Positions 7,737 through 16,706 of a stretch of DNA of 53,349 nt are shown here, one piece after another. The DNA comes from Candidatus Helarchaeota archaeon (lineage in GTDB: Archaea > Asgardarchaeota > Lokiarchaeia > Helarchaeales > RDOG01): the NCBI GenBank assembly GCA_029838215.1, contig JALGVI010000003.1:1-53349 (forward strand), given 5' to 3'. The stretch's first letter is position 1. Every line of letters starts with the position of its first letter. A program made the translations under genes and the position numbers. The notes below the pieces were generated by a model, which saw nothing but the letters and a program-made list of their open reading frames with translations, ran no database searches and was not told the DNA's origin.

Positions 7737-8963
7737 CTATTTCTGTCCCTTAAGATCTTCGGCTTTTTGTAAATATTTTTCTCGTGCTTCTTGATCTTCG
7801 ATTTTTAATGAAAGATCAGCGGCACGTTGATACAAATTAGATGCTTCTTTCTTATTTCGTGTCTTTAGTTCCATTCTTGCCTTTCTCAAGATCATGGCAC
7901 GCTTGAGAAGAAGATCCTCGATTCTTTTTTCAGGGGGCTTCTTGCCCGTGGTCAAGGAAATTCCCTTAATCCGATCTTTCAATATTATACCAAGCCCGAC
8001 AAGGAAAAACGGTATGAAAAATAGAAATAGTAACAAGGAATAGTTTTCTTGATCTGCCCCTAAATACGTAAATATGTTATACCAAAGCTTTAGATTCTCA
8101 AACGAAACTGCATGGTATGAATCTTGGGCATAGAGCCATGGATTACTCGAACTAATTGGGCTATAAAATCTCGTATTATCGCTAAACATGAAACCTGCCC
8201 CGCAAAGAACAATTCGCGAGAATGGAGAATATTCAATTCCGACTAACCAAGGGGGAGCGATTTCTCCCGAACTTTCTGTTTTTGAATATGCATGTCCTCT
8301 AGCAATTATTTTTGTTTGATCCGTGACTTGTATGGCACTTGAAAAGATCAAGACCTGTTGTATTCCTGCACCAACACGAAAATTTGAGCTACCTAAAATT
8401 GGTAAAGTAAATTCTGAAGAAGAGATTATAATCTGGTGCGAATCGTCAACGTATTGACTTGATCCTCCAAAATTAATAATGGTTTCATTCGTGAATGCAT
8501 GAGTCGAGCCCAGACTTAATGAATTTAGGATTTTATTTAATTCCGTTGGGTTGGGTCTATTTACGTTTAAATACTGTATGTTTGCCCAAGCACTGCAAAT
8601 GAGAAAAAGAGAGCCTCCACCTTGAACAAAACTTCGAATTGCAGAAAGCTCTTCTTGCGTAAAAGCATATGTCGGATCCGAAGATGGATTAGAAATGACT
8701 AATATATCGACTGTTTGTAGCGTTTGAGTGGTAATGCTGCTTGATTTTTCAAGAATTCTGACTTCAAAATCTCCTGTATCATTAAGGAGGCTGAGGGCTG
8801 AGAAGTAAGTTCCATTAGAATAACAGAAATACTGGTCGTGAGTTTCATCAAAAAGAACAACGAATTCAGAATTTTCGTTTAAAGCCTTAACAGTTATTAA
8901 AAGAAAGCTTGAACTTGCCCAAATCAGTAATAATATCGTGATTATCAAGTAACTCTTTCTCAT
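7737..8963 (-). CDS. Membrane-anchored GIFT/DUF4350-like protein with MIT-like cytoplasmic tail
   Basis: From ATG 8963 the 408-residue protein opens with a signal/TM segment (about residues 4-25). It continues with a Rossmann-like extracellular domain (FVVLFDETHDQYF, VDILVISNPSSDPTYAFTQEE, VQGGGSLFLIC) of the GATase1-like GIFT/DUF4350 type, then a second TM helix (LFLFFIPFFLVGLGIIL). The last about 60 residues, predicted to be cytoplasmic, form helices KAR.EL..RNKKEASNLYQRAADLS and REKYLQKAEDLK. These resemble an MIT or TPR hairpin and the MIT domain of the Vps4 in this same window. The domain call is by eye; the MIT link is inference. Its end is separated from the convergent Elf1 gene by a single base. 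Confidence 0.65.
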   Translation of the reverse strand: MRKSYLIITILLLIWASSSFLLITVKALNENSEFVVLFDETHDQYFCYSNGTYFSALSLLNDTGDFEVRILEKSSSITTQTLQTVDILVISNPSSDPTYAFTQEELSAIRSFVQGGGSLFLICSAWANIQYLNVNRPNPTELNKILNSLSLGSTHAFTNETIINFGGSSQYVDDSHQIIISSSEFTLPILGSSNFRVGAGIQQVLIFSSAIQVTDQTKIIARGHAYSKTESSGEIAPPWLVGIEYSPFSRIVLCGAGFMFSDNTRFYSPISSSNPWLYAQDSYHAVSFENLKLWYNIFTYLGADQENYSLLLFLFFIPFFLVGLGIILKDRIKGISLTTGKKPPEKRIEDLLLKRAMILRKARMELKTRNKKEASNLYQRAADLSLKIEDQEAREKYLQKAEDLKGQK

Positions 8964-9143
8964 GTCTTCGCACGTGGTCAAGCAATTAGAATTCTTTTTT
9001 GAATGATTATGTAAGTTACGAGTAGATTTTGGTGGATGATAACTCCATCTTAATTTTTGCCTAATCGGTTAAAAAACAATTTGGTATTTTTATTCATGAT
9101 TTTTTGGAAGATTTCTATTCTTTTTAATGGATTTCTATTGAAA

Positions 9144-9165
9144 ATTATAAATGCAGGTTTTGCAT
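9144..9165 (+). promoter_or_regulatory. Putative promoter of the PolD large subunit gene, with palindrome
   Basis: ATTATAAAT at 9144-9152 is a plausible archaeal TATA element about 75 bases before the ATG at 9227. It is followed directly by the inverted repeat ATGCA-GGTTT-TGCAT (9151-9165), which could be a regulator site. Both are read by eye and untested. Confidence 0.4.
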
Positions 9166-9226
9166 GAATTATTTACAGAGAAAAATTTTCGAATTTCTTT
9201 TATAGACAAGAGGATTGTCCCAAAAG

Positions 9227-12200
9227 ATGACGACAAAAATTGCAATGAGTCGAAACATAAAACTTTATTACAATCAAATCTCAAAAGAAGTTGAGAGATG
9301 TTATAAAATTGCGAACGAAGCCCGGATAAAAGGACTTGATCCAGAAACCTTCCCCGAGATTCCTAAAGCTAGTGATGTCGCATCTCGCGTGGAAGAACTC
9401 ATCGGACCAATTGGTGTCGGTGCTCGTATCAGAGAACTCTGTGAGCAGATGGATCGAGAACCTGCCGCATTTAAAATTGCTAAGGAAATTGTTAATTCCG
9501 ATACATGGACTCACGAAGATGCTCGAGAGGATCGAGCCATTCAAGCAATTAGGACTGCTTTGGGAATCCTCACTGAAGGCATTACGGCTGCACCCATTGA
9601 GGGCATCGATGATGTCAAAATCAAGAAGAATAAAGACGGCTCTGAATATTTGGTTCTTTATTATTCTGGACCAATTAGGTCTGCTGGTGGGACCACCGTT
9701 GCATTGACGGTCGTATTGGGTGATATCGTTCGCAAGGAATTGGGCCTAAGCGAGTATAAATGCCTTGAGGAAGAAGTTGAACGATATATTGAAGAAATCA
9801 ACATGCGAAAAGTAAGTTTACAATATCCCTCGACGGTTGAAGAGGTTCGTTTTGCTGCCATGCACGTGCCAATTGAAATAAATGGAAAACCGACCGTGGA
9901 AGATGAAGTCTCGGGCTTCCGAAATTTGGAACGAGTGGAAACAAACAAAGTACGCGGAGGGGCATTGCTTGTTTTAAATGATGGAATTTGTGGAAAAGCC
10001 CATAAGCTTGATAAAATTACAAAAAAGAACAAGATTGAAGGGTGGGATTGGCTCGAAGTCCTAAAATCTGGGAAGCTACGAAAGTCATCTGAAGAAAAAA
10101 ACAAAAAGGATGGACTTGCCGTTGCTCCAAAATTAAAATATTTGGAAGGTATCGTTGCAGGTCGTCCAGTCTTTTCCTATCCTTCTAAAAGAGGTGGATT
10201 TCGATTACGATATGGGCGATGCCGAAATACGGGGTTTGCTGCAGTTGGATTAAATCCTGTTACAATGTTGATAGGAACAAACGGCTTTATCGCTTCAGGG
10301 ACACAACTAATTACCGAACGCCCTGGAAAGGGATCTGTTGTCTTACCCGTGGATACAATTGAAGGTCCAATTGTAAAATTGAAAAACGAAGCCGTTGTTA
10401 AAGTTGAGTCTCTCAAACAAGCTCAAGAACTTGAAGGTCGTGTCGAAAAAGTTCTTTTCATGGGCGATATTTTAATTGGTTTTGGAGAGTTTTTGGAAAA
10501 TAATCACGTGGCATTACCATCTGGTTATTGTGAAGAATGGTGGGCTGAAGAATTACGAGTTGCCCGTGACAAATTAAAAGGAGAAATCTTGCGCGAAATT
10601 TATTCAAAAATATCTGACAAGAAATTAAAGAGATTTATTGAGGATCCTCTATATTTTAAACCAACTCCGATGGACGCATTTCAAATAAGCATCATGTTTA
10701 ACATACCTCTTCATCCTTCATACACGTATCATTGGAATGAAATTACGGTAGAAGACTTTTTGCTATTATTCGAATCACTACAAAAATGTCAAATTCAAAG
10801 AAATGACAATAAAAAGGAATTAAGAATTAAGAATGAAAGTCGGGTAAAAGACATCTTAGAAAGGTTGGGTATATCTCATGAGTTAAAGAAAGATCTTATT
10901 ATTTTTACTCAAAAAGCAGATGAAGTACTCATTAAATTATTCAAACTCGATGACAATGGGTTGGAGATACCCGATATAAAACCGAATGACGAAATTTTGG
11001 ACATTCTGACTCGGATGACAGGAATCAAAATTCGTGCCAAAGCAATGCATTACATTGGCGGCCGAATGGGCAGACCTGAAAAATCAAAGGAGCGACGAAT
11101 GAAAGCCCCCATAAATGTCTTATTTCCCATAGAAGATGCCGGGGGATCCCAAAGAAATGTCATCCATGCTATTGAGAAGAAAAAAATAGCTCAAGTGGAT
11201 CTTGTAAATAAAAGATGCCCTAAATGTGGCAAGGATACCATTTTAAATACGTGTCAAAAATGTCATGTCCGAACAAAGATTGTTTATATCTGTCCAAAAT
11301 GCCAAATAGAAGTTGAACAGGATAAATGTCCTGCTTGTGAGTCCACGTATCTTTTAGCGTATTCCAAGAAGCGAATAAATTTTAGCCAGCGAATTAACAC
11401 GCTTTTAAGAAAATTGAAGGTTCAACGTCCAAAAGTAATAAAATGTGTTCGGGGTTTGATTAATGAGGTAAAAATCCCTGAGCTTCTCGAAAAAGGAATA
11501 TTACGAGCCCGTAATAACGTGTTTGTCTATAAAGATGGAACCGTTCGATTCGATGCGACCGATGCACCTCTAACGCATTTTACGCCTAGAGAAATTAATG
11601 TCTCGATTCCGAAACTGAACGAACTGGGATATTTTGAGGATTATCAAAAGAAATCATTGTCAAGCATTGATCAAATTGTTGAAATAAAACCGCAAGACAT
11701 AATAATATCTAAAAATGGTCAGGATTATCTTACCCGCGTGGCGACTTTCATTGATGAGCTCTTAGAAAAAGTCTATGGTCTACCACCATTTTATAATATC
11801 AAGAAACCTCAGGATTTGGTCGGTCATTTGGTCTTAGGTCTGGCACCTCACATATCTGCAGGCATTGTGGGACGCATCATCGGTTTTACAAATGCCAACG
11901 TGGGGTATGCTCACCCATATTTTCACGCGGCAAAGCGGCGTAATTGTGATAGTGACGAGGATGGCATCATGCTCCTCTTGGATGCTCTGATAAATTTTTC
12001 GCGCCATTACCTTCCACCCAGCCGCGGTGGAATGATGGATGCACCCTTGATCTTGAATCTGATTGCCAATCCCGATGAAATAGATGATGAAGTCTATAAT
12101 CTCGAAGTTCACGATAGGTTTCCCTTGGAGTTCTATGAAAAAACGTTTGAGTATCCTCCACCAAAAGATCTCTTGCAACATGTTGATATCGTGGAAAAAC

Positions 12201-12724
12201 GAAAAGGTTCTATAGAACAATACGAAGGATTCAAATTCACGCATAACATTTCGAATATCAATGTCGGTCCATTACACACGCAATATAGCCAAATTAAAAA
12301 AGTATCCGATAAAATAAAGCATCAGTTAGAATTGGCCCGAAGGATACGAGCTGTGGATGTATCTGATGTCACGCTTCGAGTAATTAACACGCATTTCATT
12401 CCCGATATTTATGGTAACCTGAGAAAATTTGGAACGCAAACATTCCGTTGTAAAGATTGTAATACGATATATCGGCGCCTACCTTTAACAGGTAAGTGCG
12501 ATAAGATCCGAAACGGTGAACTCTGCAATGGTGATTTGTTGCTCACTGTATATCAAGGAAGCATTGTCAAATACTTAAATTTAGCACAATCTCTTGCAGA
12601 TAAATATGGTTTAAAGGACTATCTCGTTCAACGGCTTTCTCTCGTAGAAGATTATGTTCATTCCATTTTTGAAGATGATAGAAACAAGAAGAAACAGCGC
12701 AAGATAGAAGCTTTTTTGAGCTAA
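9227..12724 (+). CDS. polC: DNA polymerase D large subunit DP2
   Basis: This is the catalytic subunit of the archaeal replicative polymerase PolD. The N-terminal region has the DP2 signature IGPIGVGARIRELCE and LVLYYSGPIRSAGGTT. Two cysteine pairs (CPKCGK...C..C and CPKCQ...CPAC) lie near residues 664-710. The double-psi-barrel active site carries NCDSDEDGIMLLLDAL near residue 905, holding the essential aspartates. A further zinc module CKDC...C....LC is near residue 1075. The length, about 1165 residues, is normal, and the motif regions are continuous, so there is no intein. ATG 9227 is preferred over TTG 9215; AGAGG lies upstream. The small subunit DP1 is not in the window, so the two subunits are unlinked here. 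Confidence 0.96.
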   Translation: MTTKIAMSRNIKLYYNQISKEVERCYKIANEARIKGLDPETFPEIPKASDVASRVEELIGPIGVGARIRELCEQMDREPAAFKIAKEIVNSDTWTHEDAREDRAIQAIRTALGILTEGITAAPIEGIDDVKIKKNKDGSEYLVLYYSGPIRSAGGTTVALTVVLGDIVRKELGLSEYKCLEEEVERYIEEINMRKVSLQYPSTVEEVRFAAMHVPIEINGKPTVEDEVSGFRNLERVETNKVRGGALLVLNDGICGKAHKLDKITKKNKIEGWDWLEVLKSGKLRKSSEEKNKKDGLAVAPKLKYLEGIVAGRPVFSYPSKRGGFRLRYGRCRNTGFAAVGLNPVTMLIGTNGFIASGTQLITERPGKGSVVLPVDTIEGPIVKLKNEAVVKVESLKQAQELEGRVEKVLFMGDILIGFGEFLENNHVALPSGYCEEWWAEELRVARDKLKGEILREIYSKISDKKLKRFIEDPLYFKPTPMDAFQISIMFNIPLHPSYTYHWNEITVEDFLLLFESLQKCQIQRNDNKKELRIKNESRVKDILERLGISHELKKDLIIFTQKADEVLIKLFKLDDNGLEIPDIKPNDEILDILTRMTGIKIRAKAMHYIGGRMGRPEKSKERRMKAPINVLFPIEDAGGSQRNVIHAIEKKKIAQVDLVNKRCPKCGKDTILNTCQKCHVRTKIVYICPKCQIEVEQDKCPACESTYLLAYSKKRINFSQRINTLLRKLKVQRPKVIKCVRGLINEVKIPELLEKGILRARNNVFVYKDGTVRFDATDAPLTHFTPREINVSIPKLNELGYFEDYQKKSLSSIDQIVEIKPQDIIISKNGQDYLTRVATFIDELLEKVYGLPPFYNIKKPQDLVGHLVLGLAPHISAGIVGRIIGFTNANVGYAHPYFHAAKRRNCDSDEDGIMLLLDALINFSRHYLPPSRGGMMDAPLILNLIANPDEIDDEVYNLEVHDRFPLEFYEKTFEYPPPKDLLQHVDIVEKRKGSIEQYEGFKFTHNISNINVGPLHTQYSQIKKVSDKIKHQLELARRIRAVDVSDVTLRVINTHFIPDIYGNLRKFGTQTFRCKDCNTIYRRLPLTGKCDKIRNGELCNGDLLLTVYQGSIVKYLNLAQSLADKYGLKDYLVQRLSLVEDYVHSIFEDDRNKKKQRKIEAFLS

Positions 12725-12737
12725 GGATTATAATTCC

Positions 12738-13562
12738 TTATTTTAAGAGGACTTTTATTAATTCCCTATCGTGAATGATTCCGATTAGACTTTGGTCTTT
12801 TGGTTCTAATACGGGCAAGGAATTAAGGTTTTCCTTTTTCATCTTTGAAGCACAATCAGAAATTGCTTTCAGTTCGATCGTAGAAATGATCTCTTTCGTC
12901 ATGATGTCCATCACTTTTTTATCCGGCAATTTTAGAACTTGCTGTGAGATTAAAAGAGTGCTTGCAGTATCCCAATCCCACTCTTGACTTGTACCACCAC
13001 TCGTAGATTTGGAATTCTCCGTGATGACTTCGCTCACACTAAAGAGATCCGTGACAGAAATTATCCCTGTCATTTTACCGTGTGAATCTAAGACAGGTAA
13101 CGTCTGGACATTCGCAAGATTAAGAATTACCGGCACGACGGATAATGGAGTGCCCTCCCAGATAGTTGTAAAGGTTCGCGTAATATATGGTTCAATTGTT
13201 TCCTTTATTTTCATGTTTTTAATCGTTTCAATTAAATCCTCAATGGAAAAAATACCTACTAGTTTTTTCTTGTTTACAACGGGCAATCGTCTAAGATTCT
13301 TTTCAATCAGTAGTCTAACGGCTTCTTTTATATCGACTTCAGGTGTTACAGTAATTGGATTCCTTGTCATCACCATTGCCAGTTGATCCTCTGAAGGTTT
13401 TAAGATTAGGTCGTTACGCGTGACGATTCCCACAAGTTCTTCATTTTTTAAAACTGGCAACGACTTTACACCTGTTTTTGCAAAGAGTTCTAATGCAGCA
13501 TCTCGTGAATTTGGTAGGGTAATAAATTCCGGATTATCTTTCATGACTTCTTGCACGAGCAT
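12738..13562 (-). CDS. Protein with four CBS domains
   Basis: The 274 residues are built of four CBS motifs at about 1-58, 62-118, 122-180 and 212-274. Each has the pattern V..A...(M/L)....(L/I).(R/S)LPV(L/V)......(L/V)GI......D(L/I). CBS pairs (Bateman modules) bind adenosine nucleotides or SAM and act as energy or metabolite sensors. No catalytic domain is attached, so a partner protein is likely but unidentified. A linker rich in Ser, Thr and Gly separates the third and fourth repeats. The gene converges on the PolD gene, with 13 bases between the stops. Confidence 0.88.
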   Translation of the reverse strand: MLVQEVMKDNPEFITLPNSRDAALELFAKTGVKSLPVLKNEELVGIVTRNDLILKPSEDQLAMVMTRNPITVTPEVDIKEAVRLLIEKNLRRLPVVNKKKLVGIFSIEDLIETIKNMKIKETIEPYITRTFTTIWEGTPLSVVPVILNLANVQTLPVLDSHGKMTGIISVTDLFSVSEVITENSKSTSGGTSQEWDWDTASTLLISQQVLKLPDKKVMDIMTKEIISTIELKAISDCASKMKKENLNSLPVLEPKDQSLIGIIHDRELIKVLLK

Positions 13563-13713
13563 TCTTTAGCACCTATTAAGTTCAATTAATCAATGAGAAA
13601 AATCACGGTTTAATCAAAAGAGAATAAAATGAACTTCAAATCTTTTTTTCCAAATATATTTTGTCTGGTTCTCCTTAAAATATCTATTGTTAAAAGAAAC
13701 TGAGGTTTCGAGA

Positions 13714-14016
13714 TTATTTTTCCTTACAGACACATGGATTTTGCTTACATTTTGAACATGCTTTGGGATATTTTTTTAAAGTGACATCTTCCAAATCAAT
13801 GTTTAGAATATTTGCAAGTGAACAAAGCCATGCGAAAACATCTGCCATTTCTGCTCCAATAGACTCAGTATTCTGCTGATCGCCACTTTCTTTTAAAGAA
13901 TTGGCTAATTCGCCAACCTCTTCCACGAACCACATGAAAGTCTTCCCTATCCCACGGTTTTTGTCCTTGTTGTAATAAAGATCTTTCATTAGTTTTTGAA
14001 ATTCTCTAATTTCCAT
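13714..14016 (-). CDS. MazG-like nucleotide pyrophosphohydrolase
   Basis: A 100-residue all-alpha protein with the MazG metal-binding motifs EEVGELA near residues 31-37 and E..D (GAEMADVFAW) near residues 54-63. The family hydrolyses non-canonical NTPs to NMP and pyrophosphate. The C-terminus carries CSKCKQNPCVC (near residues 87-97), a cysteine tail common in archaeal members and probably a metal site. The gene is divergent from Sec61-beta, with a palindrome-containing gap between them. Confidence 0.88.
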   Translation of the reverse strand: MEIREFQKLMKDLYYNKDKNRGIGKTFMWFVEEVGELANSLKESGDQQNTESIGAEMADVFAWLCSLANILNIDLEDVTLKKYPKACSKCKQNPCVCKEK

Positions 14017-14073
14017 GTTCCATCACTGATTCCATCTGTAAATAGATGAATTAATAAATCTTAAATAACAAGG

Positions 14074-14106
14074 TTTGATCAAATAATTTGATTTATTCTA
14101 TAAAAT
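14074..14106 (+). promoter_or_regulatory. Palindromic site and TATA box upstream of Sec61-beta
   Basis: The 15-base perfect palindrome ATCAAATAATTTGAT (14078-14092) overlaps a second one, TTTGATCAAA (14074-14083). A TATA-like CTATAAAA follows at 14099-14106, about 30 bases before the Sec61-beta ATG. The site sits between two divergent genes and could serve as an operator for either. AGGTTAAAG near 14122 is the likely ribosome binding region. Confidence 0.45.
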
Positions 14107-14134
14107 TCCGTTTATTAGAATTAGGTTAAAGAAA

Positions 14135-14332
14135 ATGTCCAAGAAAAAAGGTAAACGTGCACAACGGCGCTCGCGAGAAGGACCCATGCCCTTTGCTGGA
14201 GCAGGATTAATTAGGTTCTTTCAGGAAGAATCAAAAGGAATAAAGCTTGGACCATACGTTACTCTTGCCGTGTCCCTCATTCTTCTAATAGCCGTTATTG
14301 TTTCTCTTGCTCTATTCTCGACGGGAGCTTGA
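14135..14332 (+). CDS. Preprotein translocase subunit Sec61-beta
   Basis: The 65-residue protein has the Sec61-beta/SecBeta layout. A basic cytoplasmic N-terminus (MSKKKGKRAQRRSREGPMP) and the conserved FAGAGLIRFF segment lead through IKLGPYVTLAVSLIL into a single C-terminal transmembrane helix, with a very short extracellular tail. It is the tail-anchored accessory subunit of the SecYEG/Sec61 channel. The TATA box lies so close that the transcript leader must be very short. Confidence 0.93.
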   Translation: MSKKKGKRAQRRSREGPMPFAGAGLIRFFQEESKGIKLGPYVTLAVSLILLIAVIVSLALFSTGA

Positions 14333-14388
14333 GAATTATAAAAGAAATTTATTTTTAGAAAGATTAAAAGAAAGAAATTAGTTCCCAT

Positions 14389-14991
14389 TTATCTTACGGA
14401 CAATGCCATCCGTTCTTTTTCTTCTTTTCGTTTAATTGCCTTGCTCTTTGCGTCTTCTCTTGAAGCCAAGATGAGCTCATTGGCAATGATCTCTTCGATA
14501 GAAGACAAATTATTGAAACTCGATCGGAAACATCCTTCAACGAGATATTTCAGTGCTAGATCAACTCGGCGTTGAGGTGAAACGTCAACTGACTGTTGGT
14601 ACACGATTCCTCCATAGCTGATGCGGGTAGTTTCTTCACGGGGAGCACAATTTTCAACAGCACGTACTAAAATCTGAATGGGATTTTCACCTGTTTGCAA
14701 ATAAATAATTTCAAAGGACTTCCGCACGATGTTCATTGTCTTTAATTTTTGTCCCGATAATACGTTCGTCTGGCGTCCTCCTGTTTTCCGGCGAGATAAA
14801 CCCGGTGCTAAGAGCCGATTTATGAATCGCTCGAGGATGCTAACGTTTGATTTTCTAAATCTCTTATGTTCATGACGACCATGTGTGTGTGGAACTAAAC
14901 GTGCTTCTAAATTAATGTATTTTCGCAGCCCTTCGTCTCGGACCTCCACGTTTGCTGGAGACCATTTACCAAAATATGCCAATTCTTCCAT
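14389..14991 (-). CDS. rps7: Small ribosomal subunit protein S7
   Basis: The protein shows the archaeal/eukaryotic S7 (uS7) pattern: INLEARLVPHTHGRHEHKRF, then VSILERFINRLLAP, KTGGRQTNVLSGQK, NPIQILVRAVENCAPREETTRISYGG and VDVSPQRRVDLALK. It binds the 3' major domain of 16S rRNA and initiates assembly of the 30S head. At 200 residues it has normal archaeal length. It stands apart from the usual rps12-rps7-EF cluster here: the neighbours are Sec61-beta and a Roadblock gene. Confidence 0.96.
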   Translation of the reverse strand: MEELAYFGKWSPANVEVRDEGLRKYINLEARLVPHTHGRHEHKRFRKSNVSILERFINRLLAPGLSRRKTGGRQTNVLSGQKLKTMNIVRKSFEIIYLQTGENPIQILVRAVENCAPREETTRISYGGIVYQQSVDVSPQRRVDLALKYLVEGCFRSSFNNLSSIEEIIANELILASREDAKSKAIKRKEEKERMALSVR

Positions 14992-15311
14992 GAATCTACC
15001 ACGCTAATGAATAAAGTTATGAAATTAAAAGATGACATCATCCTTTACAGGATCACGCCTGCTAAAGAGAGTCTTGAAGAAATTTAAAAAGATTTTGATT
15101 TTTTACGTGAATCATGCCATTCACGTGATTAGAGCAGAAAATTTCATCTTTTCAACTCTTTCAGGAATTATTCGCGAAATTCAAAACATGTAATGGTGAT
15201 GTCATGCTTGTAACATGTAAGGAGTATCCGGGTATTCTTAATAGTTATTTGCATCCCATTCGATGACAATTGTAAGCAACTATTGCCAAAATTCACCGTG
15301 AGGAAACTAAA
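14992..15311. other. Intergenic region between S7 and the Roadblock gene
   Basis: In this 320-base gap I see an inverted repeat at 15105-15126 (ACGTGAAT-CATGCC-ATTCACGT, eight paired bases around a six-base loop), and AATTTAAAAAG near 15091, which reads on the minus strand as a TATA-like CTTTTTAAATT about 100 bases before the S7 start. No open frame with coding character and no RNA gene was found. Confidence 0.4.
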
Positions 15312-15719
15312 ATGTCTCTTGAAAAACTTGCGAATAAATCTCGCTTGTATAATCGATTATTAAATTCCACCTTGGAAAAAATGAAGCAAGGTCATATCAT
15401 GTTGCTTGACAACGACGGATTGACAATTGCTGAAAAAAGTAAGGGAATTTCGGATCTGGATCCATCCTTTGGTGCAGCAAACCGCATGATTGCAGCAGGA
15501 GAAAAAGCCTTGGCAGAATTATCTCAATCAAGCATGATAAATCAAACACTGGAGTCTGAAAAATTCTTTCTAATGATGGGTCGCGTTAATCAGGACATTT
15601 CATACGCCATATTGGCACCGAAAAATGCAAGAGTTTCGATGGGTGTTCTTCGATTATATGCCCAACAAATCAGAAATCAAGCATCTGCAATTGATTCCTG
15701 TAAGGCGACAGGATTCTAG
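15312..15719 (+). CDS. Roadblock/LC7 domain protein
   Basis: The 135-residue protein is a single Roadblock/LC7 fold: an N-terminal helix (LEKLANKSRLYNRLLNSTLE), the beta hairpin HIMLLDNDGLTIAEKS, a long middle helix GAANRMIAAGEKALAEL, the strands KFFLMMGRVNQDISYAIL, and a C-terminal helix. Roadblock proteins form dimer platforms that regulate small GTPases of the Ras/Rag/MglA type and are numerous in Asgard archaea. No GTPase gene is adjacent, so the partner is unknown. GTGAGG lies about ten bases upstream of the ATG. Confidence 0.75.
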   Translation: MSLEKLANKSRLYNRLLNSTLEKMKQGHIMLLDNDGLTIAEKSKGISDLDPSFGAANRMIAAGEKALAELSQSSMINQTLESEKFFLMMGRVNQDISYAILAPKNARVSMGVLRLYAQQIRNQASAIDSCKATGF

Positions 15720-15750
15720 ATCCATTTTTTATCTTTTCTCTTATTCATAT

Positions 15751-16563
15751 CTATAACGGCTTCTTGCACTGAGGACAAAAAGCCGTGCTTGGTGGACTAC
15801 GGATATTGCAATGTGGACAGATTTTCCACGTTGGAAACCAATTGAAAATATTTGTAATTAACTTGTCGTTATCTGCAGCATTAAAACCTAACTTCTTATC
15901 GTTTGAAAAGATGTGTTCTCCTCCGAGCATGACAACACGTCCATTACCAAGCGAATTAATTCCTATCATGGGCACGCAGGATGGTGTTGATTCAACATTT
16001 GAGAATGCCAAGGGTTCTGCGGTCTTCGTAATTTTTATGGAAGAACATCGACTTAACACGATCTCATTCACGCCTATCGTGATGTCGTGGTCAATAAGTA
16101 AATTTAAAACAGGAGCCCATTCTTGTCCGGATACATTATTGGTTCTATCTTCCATATAATCGCCATAGGATAATCCGAACACGTTATCTAAAGCAAAGTT
16201 ATAATCCGGTTCTAAACCGACGTATTGATTGCCTATTAATAGAAGTCCTCGTCCATCACGGACAAATTGTCCGATGCTACGCAATTCGTTGGGCGTGATG
16301 ATATTTTCCCCCGATGAATTCGTTCCCATCACAAAAATATCAAATTCCTTAAGTGTAGTATATGAAATGGGACCTCTAATGAGCTTGTCTACTGTAAAGT
16401 TACTACTTGTAAGCATTAGAAGAAAAGACGAGTGATCCTCATTAACCCACTTTCCTTCTTCTTTTGTTTCATCGAATAAAACCCGTAATTTCGGACGATC
16501 ATCAAGAATGATTTCCCTTTCTTCCTTGAGGTATTTCGGTATTTTCTGTTTATGCAAGACCAC
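15751..16563 (-). CDS. Soluble GIFT-domain (IFT52-like) protein with C-terminal zinc ribbon
   Basis: The core (residues about 26-235) is a Rossmann-like domain: LRVLFDETKEEGKW, EFDIFVMGTNSSGENIITPNE, VRDGRGLLLIGN, then YNFALDNVFGLSYGDYM and a late GNGRVVMLGG strand. The order and spacing resemble the GIFT domain of IFT52 and related bacterial/archaeal DUF4350 proteins, including the NF.L...FG......D element. Residues 249-266 are a zinc ribbon, CPHC...CPQC. The start is GTG with GGAG nine bases upstream. No signal peptide or TM helix is seen. The IFT52 likeness is by eye, and function is unknown. Confidence 0.65.
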   Translation of the reverse strand: MVLHKQKIPKYLKEEREIILDDRPKLRVLFDETKEEGKWVNEDHSSFLLMLTSSNFTVDKLIRGPISYTTLKEFDIFVMGTNSSGENIITPNELRSIGQFVRDGRGLLLIGNQYVGLEPDYNFALDNVFGLSYGDYMEDRTNNVSGQEWAPVLNLLIDHDITIGVNEIVLSRCSSIKITKTAEPLAFSNVESTPSCVPMIGINSLGNGRVVMLGGEHIFSNDKKLGFNAADNDKLITNIFNWFPTWKICPHCNIRSPPSTAFCPQCKKPL

Positions 16564-16706
16564 GAACTCATCTCCATTTACTCGTTTTCAAAATGATTGA
16601 TATCTTATTTAAATTTCTGTTAGTAGTAATTTTTTATTAAAAGCTCTATCATTCAAACGAGAGTTGATCATTTTTTTAAATGAAATTTTTGCTATAGGTG
16701 AATGTT

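Noticed and set aside
9336..9707. Second long plus-strand frame within the PolD gene
   Set aside because: It is in another frame of a highly conserved coding region and has no recognisable motif.
9227..12724. Possible intein in the PolD large subunit
   Set aside because: DP2 genes often carry inteins, but all conserved blocks here are contiguous and the length is that of an uninterrupted protein.
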